Positions 11,841 to 24,632 of a stretch of 64,000 nt of DNA are shown piece by piece. How positions within the stretch are numbered: the stretch's first letter is position 1; each line of letters starts with the position of its first letter. This DNA comes from Stomorhina lunata (lineage: Eukaryota; Arthropoda; Insecta; Diptera; Rhiniidae), in contig OW121743.1 of the NCBI GenBank assembly GCA_933228675.1, positions 65,235,540 through 65,299,539 on the forward strand, read 5' to 3'. The position numbers and the translations under genes are program-made. Below the pieces are notes generated by a model. That model was not told the DNA's origin, did no database searches, and was given only the letters and a program-made list of their open reading frames with translations.

Positions 11841-13180
11841 ATATAATAAGGATTTGCAGTAGGCATTTGTTTGCAAAGATTTGCAGGCGCATATCGATGA
11901 CATTTGTGCGTTTCTTATAAAGTTTTTTTGGCTCTCCTTAAAAATATTCTGGTTGGTTCATAGTCGGTATTGAATATAGGCTCACGATATCGTGAATTTT
12001 TTAACTGTTTCGAATGTGAAGATATCGATTGGGTGTCCAGAACGTTCGACATTTTCGTGTTTCTATGGACACATCGAAATTTAGAAGGCACTTCTGGAAA
12101 TGGATAGTGGAGAGTTCCCGTCGTCGTATATACAATTTCTCAACATTTATATACATTTCAGTCATTTGGGAGTAGTGGGTCTAATATAGCAACTAGACGT
12201 GTGGACTTCGAACTTACTCTAAACCGTAAAAACACTGTTGTTTGGCAATGTTATAGCATTAGTATTTTCGGATACACTTGGAACTAGGATCTAGATCCGG
12301 ATTCTGGCCGCATTTTTTTTTTAATTTAGGACCAGCACTCAGGGAATGACCCCTACTTATGCGATGCATTGTGTTGGAACTAGGAAAATAGGTTATGGGA
12401 AGGAGGATAGATGGAGTAGTGTTTGTGGACATTTGATTTGAATTTACCTATATTGCAACTGACAGGAAAAATTTAACTTTTCTCGGCATTTAAAGGAATG
12501 GTCGCTGCCTTAAGGGCTATTAAGCCTAAAGACAAATCGTACTATATAAATGTTATTGAAAATTTGTATGATTGTTATCATACGAACTTTTTAGCCCAAC
12601 TGTTCCATCGTTAAATTGACCCACAAAGTGATTCTGAGTTTGAAAAAAATTTCTAAAAGTGGTATTACAACTATTAGAAATTTTTGAAAAACTCAGACAA
12701 ATTTTATAATATCCCTATATCGGGTGTAGGGTGTAAATAGCAACAAACTGCTGTTTTTCAGTTTCTTCAGACAAGTGGACATTTCCACTTAATGTCTACA
12801 ATAAACGGGCACCTTTGATTTTATCTCTAATGCCACAACTCATGTGACTCAATGACTGACTGGATGTTTGGCTGGTGAATTCATCTGTGGCCACAAAACA
12901 TCTTCGTTTTCAGTTTCATTACACCAAGAGAAGAAAGGGGCACAAATTAGAGAAAAAACCAGTCATTGATGATGAAGATGCCGCTGCTGCTGCTTTACTT
13001 GCACTTTTGCTAAAGATGCAATTGCATATTTTCCATAGTTTCGTTAGCGCAAAGTTTTGTTTTCCCAAAAATAAAAAAATTACAATTATTAAAGTTTTTC
13101 CGGTTGTTGTTCATGGTAGTTTATGACTTTTCATCTGATATGAATCCCATATGAACAAGAGTTTTGGCTCTACTGACACA
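11841..13180. other. Upstream region of the glycine-rich gene, no gene recognised
   Basis: No exon could be supported. The stretch contains a block (about 11945-11995) shared with 39.92 kb (TCGGTATTGAATATAGG). The last 300 bp are less AT-rich and may hold the regulatory region of the downstream gene. An open stretch at 12875-13126 lacks an ATG and any family resemblance. Confidence 0.4.
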
Positions 13181-13187
13181 ATTGTGG

Positions 13188-13224
13188 TATAAAAGTATTG
13201 TACATCTGCCACATGTTGTCAGTA
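13188..13224 (+). promoter_or_regulatory. TATA box and initiator of the glycine-rich gene
   Basis: TATAAAAG at 13188-13195 is followed by an arthropod initiator TCAGTA with its A at 13221, 33 nt after the start of the TATA box. That is the expected spacing for insect RNA polymerase II promoters. The inferred 5' UTR is about 94 nt to the ATG at 13315. Confidence 0.8.
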
Positions 13225-13314
13225 AACCAATAGTCGTTGCATAGTTTGGATAAGACTAGATTTGTATTCAAATTACTATACGCCAAGGATTAACTAAATA
13301 TTAGAAAAAGCAAC

Positions 13315-16300
13315 ATGAAAGTATGTTAAATTTAAAAATTAAGTGAAAAATAAGTGAATACATAATAAGTGATTGGTGATGTTAAAAAGGACTTTTAATA
13401 AAAGTATCCCTACAAAGGATAGAAAAATAAAGTTCAAATAATATCAAACCTGAATATAACCGAAACATCAATTTATTTTAAAAGTGATTAAAAAGTTAAA
13501 TGTATTCTAATACAAGGGCCCGCCCGCGTTTTTGGACCTTACGTGGTTTAATTTAAATGTTACTAAATTTACCATATACAAAAGTTTAAGTGCTTTATTG
13601 GTTTAAGAAACGTCCATAGTTTAAATAAAGTAGCAATTTTGTACCCACTGTTGCTAAGAAATTATAAAAAGCGCCAAAGATGTGTCATTCAAATTTTGTT
13701 TATATTTCTATTAGTTAACAAGATATGGCGTTTTAAATTGATTTAATTTAGTATCTTCCCGGTTTTACCCCTTGAATTGAAAAAGTATTAACACATGTTT
13801 AATGTTTTTATAATCTTAATTGACTAATATTGCAGTGTCTGTTCTTTGGTTCAAAGAATAACAAGCCAAAAATATAGATTTGATACAAGTTACCCTATTT
13901 GGCTCATTTCACAAAAAGAAACAGAAGCATATTTTCTGATCTAAATATCCCTTTTTTAGGCAAATATAACTTATATTTCCCATTTTACCCTTTATACACC
14001 AAAACTGCTTCATTTGTATACCCACCATCAAAAAGATGGGGGGGTATATTGAGATTGTCATTTCGTTAGTAATTTTATTAATATTGGCTCAAAAACCAAA
14101 AGCGATATATATTCTGAATCTTTATAAAATTCTAAGACGATTGAACGATTTCCGTCTGTCTGTCTGTCTATTGAAATCACGATAACTCCTAAACGAAAGG
14201 AACTACTTGACTAAAACTTGGCAAAGATATTCGTATTGAAATGGGGCAAATCATTTAACCATAGCTCCCATACAAAACACTTACGGAAACAGCCTAAATT
14301 CCACCTGAAATACACTCAAATGTCAATAAATAATAAGCTAAATATAATTGCTATGGCCACTAAATTTGGCACAAGAAAGTCTTATATAAGTACCAGCCAG
14401 TGTGGCAAATTTTACAATCGGTCACCATTTTTGTCTGCCCGTCATATAAAAGTGCGATAGCGCCTTAACGAATAGAGCTATAGAAACACAAAAGTTACAA
14501 AAGTATTTTCGATATCTTGAGAAAGTTGTGTACTAAAAATAGGAGAAATCGGTTCACATTTAGTTAGAGCGTCCATATAACCGCGCCCTGAGAATCACAT
14601 AAATGCTGATAAATTGTTAACAATTGTAATAGCTATGACGACTAAATTTAGAACAGAGAAGTTTTATGCAACTATTGGTCAGTATATTCAATTTTATAGG
14701 AATCGGTTCATATTTGACCATAGCTTTCATATAAAAATCATATGAAAATCAAAGCTATTAAATTATAAATAAAGCTCTATATAAATACCAGCGAGTATGT
14801 CAAACTTTGTGACAATCGGTCAAAATTTGGCTATAGTTCTTATATATACAACATCCCCTTTTTATACCCACCATCAAAAAGAATGGGGGGTATATTGACA
14901 TTGTCATTCCGTTTGTAATTTCCTTAATATTGGCTCAAAAACCAAATCCTGAATCCTTATGAAATTCTAAGACGATTGAGCGATGTCCGTTGTCTGTCTG
15001 TTGAAATCACGATAACGCCCAAACGAAAGGAGCTAGCTCACTGAGACTTAGCAAAAACATTCTCCATCTCTGAGAAAATTTTGGTATTGAAATTGGGCAA
15101 AATCGTTTAACATTTGACCATAGCTCCCGTATAACCTCGCCTAAACTAATCGCTTATTTGCTAATAAATAACAAACTATAACAGCTATGATGATAAAATT
15201 TGGTATATAGAAGTTTTGCATAAGCTCTAGGCAGCATATAAAATTTCATCAAAATCGGTTCACATTTAGTCATAGCTCCCATACAAAAAACTTACGGAAC
15301 ATCCAAAATTTCACCTAAAATACACTTAAATGAAAATAAATCTAAAACTTTAACAGATACAATCACTAAATTTAGCACGAGGAGGTCTTATGTCAATGTC
15401 AACCAGTGTGCAAAATTTTGTCACAATCGGTCACCATTTGACCATAGCTCCCATATAAAAAACTTACGGAAACACAAAAATACAAAAAGAAAAGGGGGTT
15501 TATGTCCGCCTTTCCGTCAGATAAAAGCGCGATAGCACCTTAACGAAAAGGGCTACAGCAACAAAATTTTACAAAAGAAAGTTTTATGTGAATGCCAGCC
15601 AGTGTGCAAAATTTTGTTACAATCGGTCACCATTTGACCTTAGCTCCCATATAAAAAACTTATGGAAACACAAAAATACATAAAGAAAAGGTTGTTTATG
15701 TCCGTCTGTTAGATAAAAGCACGATAGCGCCTTAACGAAAAGAGCTAGAAGGACAAAATTTTACAAAGGTATTTTGGATGTCTTGAAAAAGATGTGTGTT
15801 GAAAATGGACAAAATCGGTTCCAAATTAGTTAGAGCTCCCATATAACCCAGCCCCGGGAAACACATTAATGCTGATAAATTGAATACAATTGTAATAGCT
15901 ATGACGATTATATTTAAAATTGGGAAGTTTTATGCAATTTTTGATCAGTTTATCAAATTTTATAGGAATCAGTCCATATTTGACTTTAGCTATCATATAA
16001 AAAACACTCACGGAAACCAAAAATTTTAGCAAAGGCCAGTTAAAAGCTATAAAATTTGAAACTATGATAGCTATGGCCACTAAATTTTGCAAGAATAAGC
16101 TCTATATATATATATATATATATACCAGTCAGTGTGTAAAATTTTGTAACAATCGGTCATTTGTCTATAATTCTTATATATATAACATCCCCTTTTTATA
16201 TCTGCAATCAAAAAGATTTGGAGGTACATTCATTATATTAAGATTGCACCTATGAAATTAGATAGGCATCAATCAATGTTCAGCCCAGACTTTATATATG

Positions 16301-19300
16301 ATGAATGCATTTGGATCTCCAAACGAAATATATGGACCTGTCGTATTACTGTTAACGTGTTTAGCCTAACTAAATATTAAGCACAACGAAAAGTATTTAA
16401 CAACTTATTAATGTAAAACTATACCCGGTTATGAGACCGAATTTTGATCAAAGTAAATACTGGGAAAACCACTAAAATATTTTTTAATGTTGAACTATAA
16501 AGCTACGGCAATCGAATTTTGTTCAAAGGTTTTACCAACAATACCAATTAGCGATTTTTTCAGTTTTGGTCCAGATTTCAAATTAGCTGCACCCTTGTAG
16601 ATATATGAGATATGTTTCTAAATTTAACACAACTTGATGGTGGGTATATAAGATTCGGCACAGCCGAATATAACTTGTTACGTCTACAATCAAAAAGATT
16701 TGGAGGTACATTCAGTATATTAAGATTGCACCTACGAAATTAGATAGTTATCAATCAATGTTTAGCCCATACTTTATATATGGACCTGCCGTATTACTAT
16801 TAACGAGTTAGGCCTAATTACATATTAAGCACAACGAAAATTATTTAACAACTTATTAATGTAAAACTATTCCCGGTTATGAGACCGAATTTGATCAAAA
16901 TAAATTCTAGGGAAACCACTAAGATATTTTTAAATGTTGAACTATAAAGCTACTGCAACCGAAGTTAGTCCAAAGATTTAACCAACAATACCAAATAGCT
17001 TAGCGATTTTTTTCAAATTTGGTCCACATTTTGAATTAGCTGCACCCTCGTAGATATATGAGATATGTTGTTAAATTTAAAACAACTTGATGGTGGGAAT
17101 ATAATATTCGGCATAGCCGAATATAACTCTTACTTGCTTTAAATTACCTGATACATGTTCATTAATTTTTATATAAATAAGATAAGTAAAATAAAAAATT
17201 CCATATAAGAGAAAACGTCCTCGGGAGTTTTGATTCATAATTACATACTTTGAAGATATTTAGTCTGTTTTGCTCCGCTGCACAATGGCTGGAAATGAAA
17301 AAAGTGGTAATAAATCTGTATCTTCTAAACTGTAACTCTGATTGCATCCGTATGTATGGGAGAATTGCTAAGGAGAACCCAAGCTTTCTAAATTTTAGAG
17401 TTATGGTTACCCTCTATTTACACAGGCTGAAGCATTGGGCGTCAAAGTAGACCACCCCAGGGGTAAAAAAGCTTTTGGACCATATAGCTCTTTTAATTAT
17501 ATGATTGAGTAATTACATTCTGAAATGAACTTGAGGAAACAAAGAAAAAACATGCTTACTTTTCTATAATAACTGTTATGGTTTGTATGTTATTTCATTT
17601 CAAATCAGTGTTGCCACTTCAGGTGTAATTATACACATCATGTGTAATTTTTATTTTCATGTGTAGACGATGTGTAACTGGCTGCATGTGTAACTCATGT
17701 GTTATTTGAATTTTTGTCGTTTTTGAGTGCTAGCTATCGTAATATTTTTTAACAGTTTTCAACACATGCATTTTAAAATGTAAATATTTGTACGCCCCTT
17801 TCAAAATCGAAATAATAATGCAAACTTTTTAATGTAACTCATTCATAAAAATGGATGTCTCAAAATTCCAATACTTATTGGAAAAAAATATGCATCAAGA
17901 TAGCCGAGAGTTTTATATCGAGGCAAGTCGTCAAATTAAAAGAACATTTAATTTTAGTGACGATATTTATACATTTGTGGATTTTGAAATTTTGGGCTTC
18001 ACAGCAATTTGGAGCCAGAACATTATTGGATAAAGGTTTCTGATTAATGTAACGAGCTATCATGTGCCGCGAGTTCTCCCATATGTTGAAAGGGGACGTT
18101 CGAAAGATTGATGAAAAGGCCATGTAGAGGAAAGTCTTTCAAAACTTGGTCGATCGAAACGCATAGAATTCTAAACTTTGCTCAACCTTTGACCTTAACA
18201 GGTTGCAAATATAGGCCAAGTAAGTAAGCATGTTACTTTGCCAAAAAAAAAGCATGTGTAATTCCTAATTTCATGTGTGATTTTGGTATGATTCATGTGT
18301 AATTTAACATTTGGTTGGTGGCAACACTGTTTCAAATATAAAAAAATGTTTTTCTCGACTTTTCGACTTTTTTTAGTGACAATCGTTTCAGCACTTAGTA
18401 GTACTTAAGTAGCATGAACCCCATAATGACTTTATAACGGGTTATCCATTTGGCGGTTTCAAAAGTGGACGTAAATAAAACTCATATATTTTGTTCATGA
18501 TATTTTCTTTTTATTATAAACTTTTAACGTTGACATTATATGTGAAACACTACATCATTTAAATGACAATCACGCGAAATGTTGCAAGCATTGATTCTTT
18601 TGAGGTAATTTTCGACCACTTTTTGACACATATTGGGGTTTTAAGTGCTCAAGAGATAAAGGTTTATCTGCATAAACACGGTATTTCGCGTAGCCCTACA
18701 AAAAAAGTCTAATGGTGTCAAATCGCATGTTCTTATTGGCCAGAAAGTAACGCTCAGTCGAAAGTTGTACTTTAGAGTGGATTCTATAAATTGCAAACAT
18801 CAGAACAAACCCAATATAACCTTCAAGGGTATAACAAGTATGAGCGTTATATTCGGCTGTAACGAATCTTAAATTCTGTTAAATTTATAAAGTAGGTCAA
18901 ATGCGATAAAATTGGTTACTCTAGTTGATATAATGGTAAATTCTTCGGACTAAATTTAGTGGACGTAGCTGTTGAAGATTCCCTGGTATTGAAGTGTTTA
19001 CATGGAAGCTATGGGTAAAAGGGGACCGTTTTCCGTAATATCTTACAATCTTCATAAAATTCTATCGTCATAGCTGATAGCTGGTCAAATGTGAACCGAT
19101 TTCCATAAAATTTGAGATGCGGATAGACAGGCATAAAGACCATTTCCTTTAGGTATTTAAGCTGTTTCCGTAAGTGATTTATATGTTCAACGATTTCTCC
19201 CAATTTCAAAATCAAACTTTTCCAAGAAATGAGGAATATTCATGCCAAATTCTACGTTCAGGTCCTATTGTATTTCAACAGACGGATATTGCTTAAATAT

Positions 19301-20109
19301 CTTAAATTCACATAAGGATTCCGGATATATCCTTTTTGCTTTTTAAGCCAATATTCTCTGAATTAAAAACTGAATGACAAACTAAATATGTATACCCTCA
19401 TTTTATATGAAAACATTTTGAAAATAACGAAAAAAATTGTTAATTGATATTAAAAATTTTCTATTTCCAGGCCTTTGTCTGTTTGCTTTTGATCGGTGCT
19501 GCATCCGTGACGGGTAAACCTAAACCTGGAGGTGGAGGTTGGTCTTCTGGTGGTGGTGGAGGAGGAGGCGGTGGTTGGTCTTCCGGTGGTGGAGGAGGCG
19601 GAGGATGGTCTTCTGGTGGTGGAGGAGGTGGAGGAAGTGGTGGAGGTGTTCAAATTATAAAAATCATTACTGAAGATGGTGGTGGTGGTGGCGGAGGAGG
19701 CGGTTGGTCTTCTGGCGGTGGAGGAGGTGGTGGCGGTGATTGGTCTGGAGGAGGCGGCGGTGGTGGTGGCTGGTCTTCAGGTGGTGGAGGAGGAGGTGGC
19801 GGAGGCGGTGGTGATATAAAAATTGTTAAAGTTATTAGTCTTGGAAGTGGAGGAGGTGGTGGCGGACACGGAGGCGGCGGCGGTGGTGGTTGGTCTTCTG
19901 GCGGAGGAGGAGGTGGTGGTGGTGGCTGGTCTTCAGGAGGTGGTGGAGGAGGCGGAGGCGGTGGTTCTACCAAAATCATTAAAATTATTAAATTAGGAGG
20001 AGGTGGTGGCGGTGGTGGTCATGGAGGAGGCGGCGGTGGTGGTGGTGGTTGGTCATCCGGTGGAGGCGGAGGAGGTGGTGGCTGGCAGCCATCAGGAGGT
20101 TGGGCTTAA
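13315..20109 (+). CDS. Secreted glycine-rich cuticle-like protein, two exons
   Basis: Exon 1 (13315-13320) encodes only Met-Lys and ends at donor GTATGT. Exon 2 (19471-20109) follows a pyrimidine-rich TTCTATTTCCAG acceptor in phase 0. The join gives 214 residues. Residues 1-17 are a signal peptide (MKAFVCLLLIGAASVTG), followed by KPKP and a glycine-rich body with about eight GWSSGG modules. Three charged aliphatic cassettes (VQIIKIITED, DIKIVKVISL, TKIIKIIKLG) interrupt the glycine runs at intervals. After the signal peptide no cysteine is visible. This composition is typical of insect cuticle or silk/adhesive-like secreted proteins; the exact orthologue was not recognised. The 6.15 kb intron is packed with mobile elements. 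The promoter at 13188-13224 and an AATAAA at 20232 bracket the gene. A proline-rich open frame on the opposite strand is only its shadow. Confidence 0.85.
14017..17140 (+). repeat. Dispersed TACCCACCATCAA-ended repeat, tandemly rearranged copy
   Basis: Members start TACCCACCATCAAAAAG and end TTGATGGTGGGTA followed by an ATTCGGCACAGCCGAAT hairpin; the terminal 13 bp are inverted repeats. Here starts occur at 14017 and 14867 and ends at about 16633-16670 and 17086-17125. A block of about 480 bp (16201-16681) is repeated at once (16682-17140). Internal subrepeats carry CATAGCTCCCATATAA and CAATCGGTCACCATTTGACC. It fills half of the intron of the glycine-rich gene. No transposase or reverse transcriptase is visible, and the superfamily is not recognised. 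Confidence 0.8.
17606..18329 (+). mobile_element. hAT-like element with 8-bp target duplication
   Basis: Termini CAGTGTTGCCAC and GTGGCAACACTG are perfect inverted repeats, flanked by identical 8-bp direct repeats TTTCAAAT at 17598-17605 and 18330-18337. Both features are diagnostic of the hAT superfamily. Near each end, ATGTGTAA motifs repeat. The interior has a short open stretch (17851-18033) including REFYIEASRQIKRTFNFSDD, which resembles a segment of hAT-type transposases; no catalytic or dimerisation region remains. It is a 724-bp internally deleted, non-autonomous copy inside the intron of the glycine-rich gene. Confidence 0.88.
18541..18745 (-). pseudogene. Tc1/mariner-type transposase, C-terminal relic
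   Basis: The minus strand encodes pieces matching the C-terminus of the relic at 3.1-3.7 kb: the CDLTPLD region, KTPICVKKWSK and the NDVVFH-like end, with several stops. The copy is only the 3' end of an element. The sequence up to about 18430 (GGGTTATCCATTTGGCGG) may be its terminal region. It lies in the intron of the glycine-rich gene. Confidence 0.7.
18825..19400 (-). repeat. Reversed fragment of the TACCCACCATCAA family
   Basis: It starts with the reverse of the family 3' end (CAAGTATGAGCGTTATATTC and a GGCTGTAACGAATC block). It continues through reverse matches to GACCATAGCT, CGGTTCACATTTG and ATAAGGATTC blocks. It ends near GTATACCCTCATTT. It lies in opposite orientation to the copy at 14-17 kb within the same intron, which could allow intramolecular pairing. 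Confidence 0.65.
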
Positions 20110-20231
20110 GTTTAACTACTGGTGCTATTTTTATTTGTTAAATATTGTAAAATATGTAATAGTGTGTAAATAATGTAAATAACAAAAACTATTCTGGTTG
20201 TGTAAGTAACATTTTTATATACTTAAGTGTA

Positions 20232-20237
20232 AATAAA
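20232..20237 (+). terminator. Polyadenylation signal of the glycine-rich gene
   Basis: AATAAA lies 123 nt after the stop codon, the first canonical signal downstream, preceded by TGTAAATAATGTAAAT-type sequence. Cleavage site not determined. Confidence 0.6.
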
Positions 20238-20274
20238 AATCTATGTAAATTTTTTTATATAAAAGAGAAGTGTT

Positions 20275-21350
20275 AATTGAAAATTGGTTTATATATAAAG
20301 CCTCAATTAAGCTTTAAATTGGTCTATATAAAAACCTCGATTATGTTTATAACTCTTCTATACTACGATTAAGTTTGAAATTTGGGTATATGTAGAGCCA
20401 CTATTAATTATTAATTATTCTATATAGGTACACGATAAGGTATGAATTGGACTATTTAATGAGTTTGAAGTTAGGATAGCCGGAATTAGGTTTAAAGTCA
20501 AAAAAGCTACAAAGAAGTATGAAATTGGAAATTTGTTTTTATATAGCGACAGGTCAAGGTTAAGTATGAATTTTGGGTATATATTGAGCCACGATTAAGC
20601 ACAAAATATGGCAGTCGGTTCTTCGTACCGAAACTACTTGGAAATCTTAGAATTCCGAACAGGGCTGCCATTTCAACAACAACTATATTGTTACATTTTA
20701 TTACAAACGAAAACAAAATTAAAGCACTTTATGTCGTTTAACAAAGTAATCATTTTATAAACTTATAAAGTTAGTTCACTTTTAACACAAATTGTAAACA
20801 AACTTGTCGCTCTACAAAAATTCTTAGTCTTACTGTTCTCTTATACGCGTCTCAATTAAAACTCTGCCACGTTATTAGTTCGTCAGCCTTTTATAGTAGA
20901 AAAGAGAGACTCTAGCATTTTCTGCAGATGTTAACAAAGAGCTGCTGTCGTCGATTACACTAGCAATGCGGCTTACGAATGTTCATGCATGTTCCAATAC
21001 ATTCTCACATGATCAAGAACACACTCACCCATACATTATTCAAATGGATTAGCTGAAGTTAACAGCAGAGAGAGAGAGAGTGTAGATAAAGAGAAAAACG
21101 TTGTTCTACTCTTAGAGCAAAACATTAAGAAAAAAATGTTGTTCTGCTTATAGACACAAATAGAACAACAACTACACCAACAGAAGCATTCTAGAAAACT
21201 AGGGGAAAAATTATAAGTAGTGAACTTTGCACAATGGGGCGGATATTTGAAAATTCGTGACAATATGTAAACAACAATTTCATAAAAAAAGACATAATTA
21301 AATTTGGATTTGAATTGTATTAAATCACTATTAAGGGTAAAATTGGATTA
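20275..21350. repeat. Degenerate short tandem repeat split by an unclassified insertion
   Basis: From 20275 to about 20600, loosely repeated units combine TATATA(AG)AGCC, CGATTAAG and TTTGAAATTGG-like blocks every 45-60 bp. The pattern resumes at about 21320-21350. The intervening 700 bp is less AT-rich, starts near CAGGGCTGCCATTTC (20660) and contains a GA microsatellite (21067-21080). It looks like an insertion, but no matching right terminus was seen. Confidence 0.4.
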
Positions 21351-21362
21351 TATGTATACTAG

Positions 21363-23125
21363 GATGCACCTCATTTTACGAAAGTGCAAAAATGAACCGC
21401 AACTCCCCCCTGAAATGTTCTACGTAGCATAAAAACATACCGTGCAAATTTTTTTAATTGCATAAGGGAAACACATGCCACATCCACCCACAAAGTGTTA
21501 AACTTTTCTGTATGGGAAAAGAAATGACTTAAAATGTTAATACATTAAAGCACGCGATAAAATTGATAGATCAAAAGAAAAAAATGGGTCATTTTAGTCT
21601 CTTATATCTGTTTAGGGTTAATATATATTTTAAAAAAAAAAGACTAAATGTTAAAAGATTTTGCATTTTGAACAAAATTTTGTGAAAAATTCTTAATATT
21701 CCGTAAATTTCCTACAAAAAATTAAAAAAACTTCTAGCTTTGACCTTTGACCTTGGAGAAGAAAGGGTTAAACTTTTTCAATATTAAAAAAACAATACCG
21801 TGCATATCCTATTTAGACTGAGGAAAAATATTCACTATTTGTTTTATTAATGTTGAACATTGGTACAATTATATATACTTAAATTATTACAAAAAATTCA
21901 TATTTTCGCGAAATTCTTCGATTTCAAATCGCAGTTATGGCGAAAAAATTAAAGATATCGATCTAACTTATTTTGTATTTAATTCTCCCATTTATTTGTT
22001 TTATGATACCGGAAAGCAAATTTATTATTTGTAATATATGTTGAACAAAATTTTCAAAAAATTAAAAAATGATTTTTGAAACCGGCCTGAGAAAAAAGTA
22101 TAATTTTCTATTATGAAAAAAACTAAGTAAATTTGGTTATACTTTAACAAAACTCAAATATTTAGTACTTACAAGTCATGATAAGATATGTCTTACTTTG
22201 AAATGTATTTATCCTTAAGTAAACTTTTTGCTGCATATCCTTAGGCGTTTCGTCAAGTATACAAATTTTCGGGGAAAAGTTGCAATAACTCCAAAACTTC
22301 TTAATGGATTTTTAATTTTGATGACTTTAAATAAAGTTACTTTAGTTCTCTTTTATATTCCGTGAAATTTTTTAAATAATTTAATTCTTAGTTGTTAAAA
22401 TTTAGACAAAACATAAAATACTCCCATTTTTTTAATACAGGGTGGCCCAAAAGTCGCGAACGGATTTGAAAAATTAATAACTTCTCTAATTTAATTATTA
22501 TTATTATTTTTCTTTTAAGGACTTGTAAAATCAATCTGGGAGATTAATTATGAAAGGTTACCACGTTATCCAGCGAACCAAAATCATAGAACTTTATTTT
22601 GAACATCATCAACGATCAATAATTCAAACTCAACGAGCCTATCGTCGTCATTTTAATGTGCGGAATTCACCATCCGAAACAATGATTCGACGCTTAGTGA
22701 CACGTTTTCAGGAACAAGGCTCAGTGAGGAATCTTCCACGAAGCGGAAGACCACATTCTGTTATTAGTAAAGCAAATATTCAACGCGTTCTGGAGAGTGT
22801 TGAGGAGAATCCTGAAACATCAACTCGAAGGCGCTCTGCTGAGCTCGGCGGTTTTTACGCAAAATATTAAAGGGAATTTTACATCTTTTCACATACAAGG
22901 TGCAGTTAGTGCAAGAACTAAAGCCATGAGATTCCCAAGAACGATTAATTTATGCAGTTTGCTTTCCCCCCTTCGGCCTTTTTGGGCCACCCTGTACAAA
23001 AAATATTAAAACTTTGTGGTCGGATGCGGCACGTGTTTCCTTTACGAAATTTTGGAAAAAATTTGCTTCAATTTCGCACTTTCTTTAAATAAGTACACCT
23101 AATTTTAAGAAAGTGCGAAATGTAA
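21363..23125. mobile_element. TIR element (copy 2) with a nested mariner
   Basis: The left end (21363-21520: GATGCACCTCATTTTACGAA, AAGTGC, then GGGAAACACATGCCACATCC) is found inverted at about 23010-23125 (GGATGCGGCACGTGTTTCC, then CGCACTTTC). The interior from 21950 to 22400 matches copy 1 at 6.5-6.9 kb (TGAGAAAAAAGTA, AGTACTTACAAGTCAT, CTTAGGCGTTTCGTCAAG). A mariner element is inserted at 22438-22994. No gene of its own is visible. Confidence 0.65.
22438..22994 (+). mobile_element. Internally deleted Tc1/mariner element (CAGGGTGGCCC family)
   Basis: Terminal inverted repeats CAGGGTGGCCCAAAA and TTTTTGGGCCACCCTG sit inside TA duplications (22436-22437 and 22995-22996). The 557-bp body keeps only the N-terminal helix-turn-helix part of the transposase (22550-22870: TKIIELYFEHHQRS, RAYRRHFNV, RLVTRFQEQGSVRN, GRP, ETSTRRRSAELG). 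Then follow a frameshift and remnants of the YKVQLVQELK region. The whole DDE catalytic region is deleted. The termini match the near-complete element at 59.5 kb, so it could once have been mobilised by a relative. Confidence 0.88.
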
Positions 23126-23214
23126 TGTACATATATGTATGTAATGTACATATATAGCAATGACTGAAAAAGTTTCTTTCTGGGGATTTTGACCACGTCT
23201 TATATAACAATATT

Positions 23215-24555
23215 AGTACCTGGTTGACCGAGCCTTGCTCGGAGCTTTATGATAAGCATTTTGAGGCAAATTTTAAAATTTTTATATATTTTATTTTATA
23301 ACGTAGTAAAATAAATTTAGAGGAAATACATTGTACAAATATTCAGTTGATTTTGAATTATTTTATTTATTTTGTCCGATCAACACATAGTTTACAGTTA
23401 AACCCATTTTGAAAAATTTTGGAAATTGGTCATACCAACAGAAACCTCCGTCGACTCATGCGCAACAACTTTGCTAAAGTTTATAGCCTGATCAAATGCA
23501 TAGTTAACGATTTAATTCATTTTGAGTAGTTTTCAGTGGCGCCACCTGAAGTTGTTCATACCAACTAAGGAACCTTCGTCTGCTTATGCGTAACAACTTT
23601 GCTTGTGATTATAACATGATCAAATGCACAGTTTACGATTTAATTAATTTTGAGTAATTTTCAGTGGCGCCACCTATCGGACTATGGTCATTCCCAAAAT
23701 AAACTTTCGTCGGCCTATCCGCAACAATTTTGCTAAAGATTATAGCATGATTTAATGTACAGCTTACGATTAAATTGACTTTGATTAAATTTCAGTGGCG
23801 CCATCTGTCGAAATTTCTTCATACCAACTAAGAAACCTTCGTCGGCTCATGTGCAACAACTTTGCTAAAGATTATAGCATGATTAAATGTACAGCTTACG
23901 ATTAAATTGACTTTGAGTAATTTTAAATAGCGCCACCTGTCGGACATTATTCAAATCAAATAAAAAGCCTTCGCCGGCTCATGCGCTACTACTTTGCTAA
24001 AGATCATAGCATGATCAAATGTACAGTTTACGATTTAATTAATTTTTAGTCACTTTCAGTGGCGCCACCTAACGGAAATTAGACTTACCAACATAAAAAC
24101 CTTCGCCGGCTTATCCGCAACATCTTCGCTAAAGAGCATAACATGATCAAATTCACAGTTTACTATTCTATAAGGAACATACACACAAACATTCATTTGT
24201 TAAAAAGTTATAACATAACTCATTTTTTCCCCTTTTTATCCACTACTTTCAAAAAGTTCCATATGCATATTTGGTACTTCTTTGGTACCAATTGAATTCG
24301 GTACATTTTATTAAAACGCAGTTAACATAATTCTTATTCATATTACTTTTTGAGATGTTAAGTTATCATGTTAATCCTTTTTTTTACCCATTTTGGTCCC
24401 AAAATCAAAAAGTACCAAATACGTGTTCAATATTTCTTTCACATCTATTGACTGCTGTACAAAGTTAAAAAAGCATAAAAAAAACTATTTTCACCCTTTT
24501 TTACCCCCTATCGGACATAGTTTCAAAAAAGTAGAGCCATTTTCGAGATAGCCAT

Positions 24556-24632
<77 letters not shown>

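Noticed and set aside
12875..13126. Open stretch upstream of the glycine-rich gene with a run of Ala and Leu
   Set aside because: No ATG, no family resemblance, and it lies just 5' of a convincing TATA promoter; more likely regulatory sequence.
17250..17450. 66-codon open frame in the intron of the glycine-rich gene
   Set aside because: No ATG start at its beginning, no domain resemblance and no splice support.
19650..19979. Proline-rich open frame antisense to the glycine-rich exon
   Set aside because: Glycine codons GGN read backwards as NCC; no start context, signal peptide or splice support.
20660..21300. hAT element starting CAGGGCTGCCA
   Set aside because: No matching inverted right end or 8-bp duplication was found.
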